Assembly (NCBI GenBank): GCA_002021875.1
Contig: CP018627.1
Coordinates: 2,356,001-2,420,000 of the forward strand
Direction: 5' to 3'
DNA: 64,000 nucleotides
From: Streptomyces hygroscopicus
GTDB lineage: Bacteria > Actinomycetota > Actinomycetes > Streptomycetales > Streptomycetaceae
Below are positions 63,880 through 64,000 of this stretch, one piece after another; position 1 is the stretch's first letter, and each line of letters starts with the position of its first letter. The position numbers were made by a program, and so were the translations under genes. A model generated the notes under the pieces. The model was not told the origin of the DNA. It saw only the letters and a list, made by a program, of their open reading frames with translations, and ran no database searches.

Positions 63880-64000
63880 GAGCGGGTGCCGGTCTCCCGT
63901 GAGATGCGCAGCCAGGCGACCTGGCCGGTGTCGGTGAGGGTCAAGCCGAAGTCGGTGCCGCGGTTGAGAACTTGCAGGGCTTGGTCCCAGTTGCGGGCCA
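63876..64000 (-). CDS. C-terminal end of an unidentified gene (cut by window edge)
   Basis: Reading left, the frame gives ARNWDQALQVLNRGTDFGLT, LTDTGQVAWLRISRETGTRS and a TGA that overlaps the dapF ATG. At most 40 residues are visible, not enough for a family call. The coupling shows it is the gene before dapF in one operon. Confidence 0.6.
   Translation of the reverse strand, partial: ARNWDQALQVLNRGTDFGLTLTDTGQVAWLRISRETGTRS

Overview
The window is high-GC DNA with Streptomyces-type genes and codon use. The strongest indicator is a complete conservon operon (cvnA-B-C-D plus a CYP157-like/CYP154-like P450 pair) at 54.7-59.8 kb. GTG starts, ATGA/GTGA coupling between genes and many actinobacterial IS families agree with this. 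Much of the window, mainly 0-12 kb, 14-18 kb, 22-24 kb, 28-53 kb and 61-62 kb, consists of transposable elements in all states of decay. That suggests a chromosome arm or a large plasmid rather than core chromosome.

Layout. 0-12 kb: an IS30 split by an IS110, a broken SUKH (SMI1/KNR4) gene, an IS5 relic, a decayed trio of tyrosine recombinases, a Tn3 scrap, one orphan gene (8455-8964), IS1380 and IS5 relics. 12.7-14.2 kb: a Rid-family protein coupled to a class V aminotransferase-fold enzyme. 14.4-18 kb: transposase relics. 18.4-22.3 kb: a MocR regulator divergent from an alpha/beta hydrolase and YdfG-like dehydrogenase operon, followed by an IclR regulator. 22.5-23.8 kb: an intact IS3. 24-26.8 kb: a second MocR regulator divergent from a Cys/Met-metabolism PLP lyase. 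27-35 kb: DUF1963, an EEP-type nuclease divergent from a helical repeat protein, a Pro-rich membrane-anchored protein, a TPR protein and IS relics. 36-42.5 kb: a second tyrosine-recombinase pair whose second gene is split near its start by a complete IS21 with a 5-bp target duplication. 42.8-44.5 kb: an HSL-type esterase divergent from a TetR regulator, with two 18-bp palindromic operators between them. 44.6-53.6 kb: an ISAs1 with one nonsense codon, a beheaded HxlR gene, an MDR oxidoreductase with an IS5 exactly in its stop codon, an IS256-type transposon carrying a coupled GNAT acetyltransferase, a second copy of the IS3, and an IS256 relic containing a 168-bp foldback MITE. 54.7-61.4 kb: the conservon, an acyltransferase gene with frameshifts and a 45-residue membrane protein. 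61.5-64 kb: IS relics, then a leftward operon with a DapF homologue.

How the genes fit together. The functional islands are small regulator/enzyme units: MocR plus hydrolase/dehydrogenase, MocR plus PLP lyase, TetR plus esterase, HxlR plus oxidoreductase. Three regulator genes have clear repeat or palindrome sites beside them. The conservon is the one multi-gene signalling complex: a sensor-like ATPase, a roadblock protein, a DUF742 protein and a small GTPase coupled to two P450s.

The most unusual items, all visible in the sequence, are four. (1) The IS256-family element at 49467-51380 has 25-bp imperfect ends, a 9-bp target duplication and a GNAT passenger translationally coupled to the transposase. 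(2) The 168-bp foldback MITE at 53211-53378 restores the interrupted reading frame if removed with one CAGT. (3) The two tyrosine-recombinase modules lie in inverted orientation, one of them split by the IS21. (4) An 18-nt motif is shared between the front of the first recombinase module and the flank of a perfect 16-bp stem at 46931-46980. No rRNA, tRNA or CRISPR array was seen.
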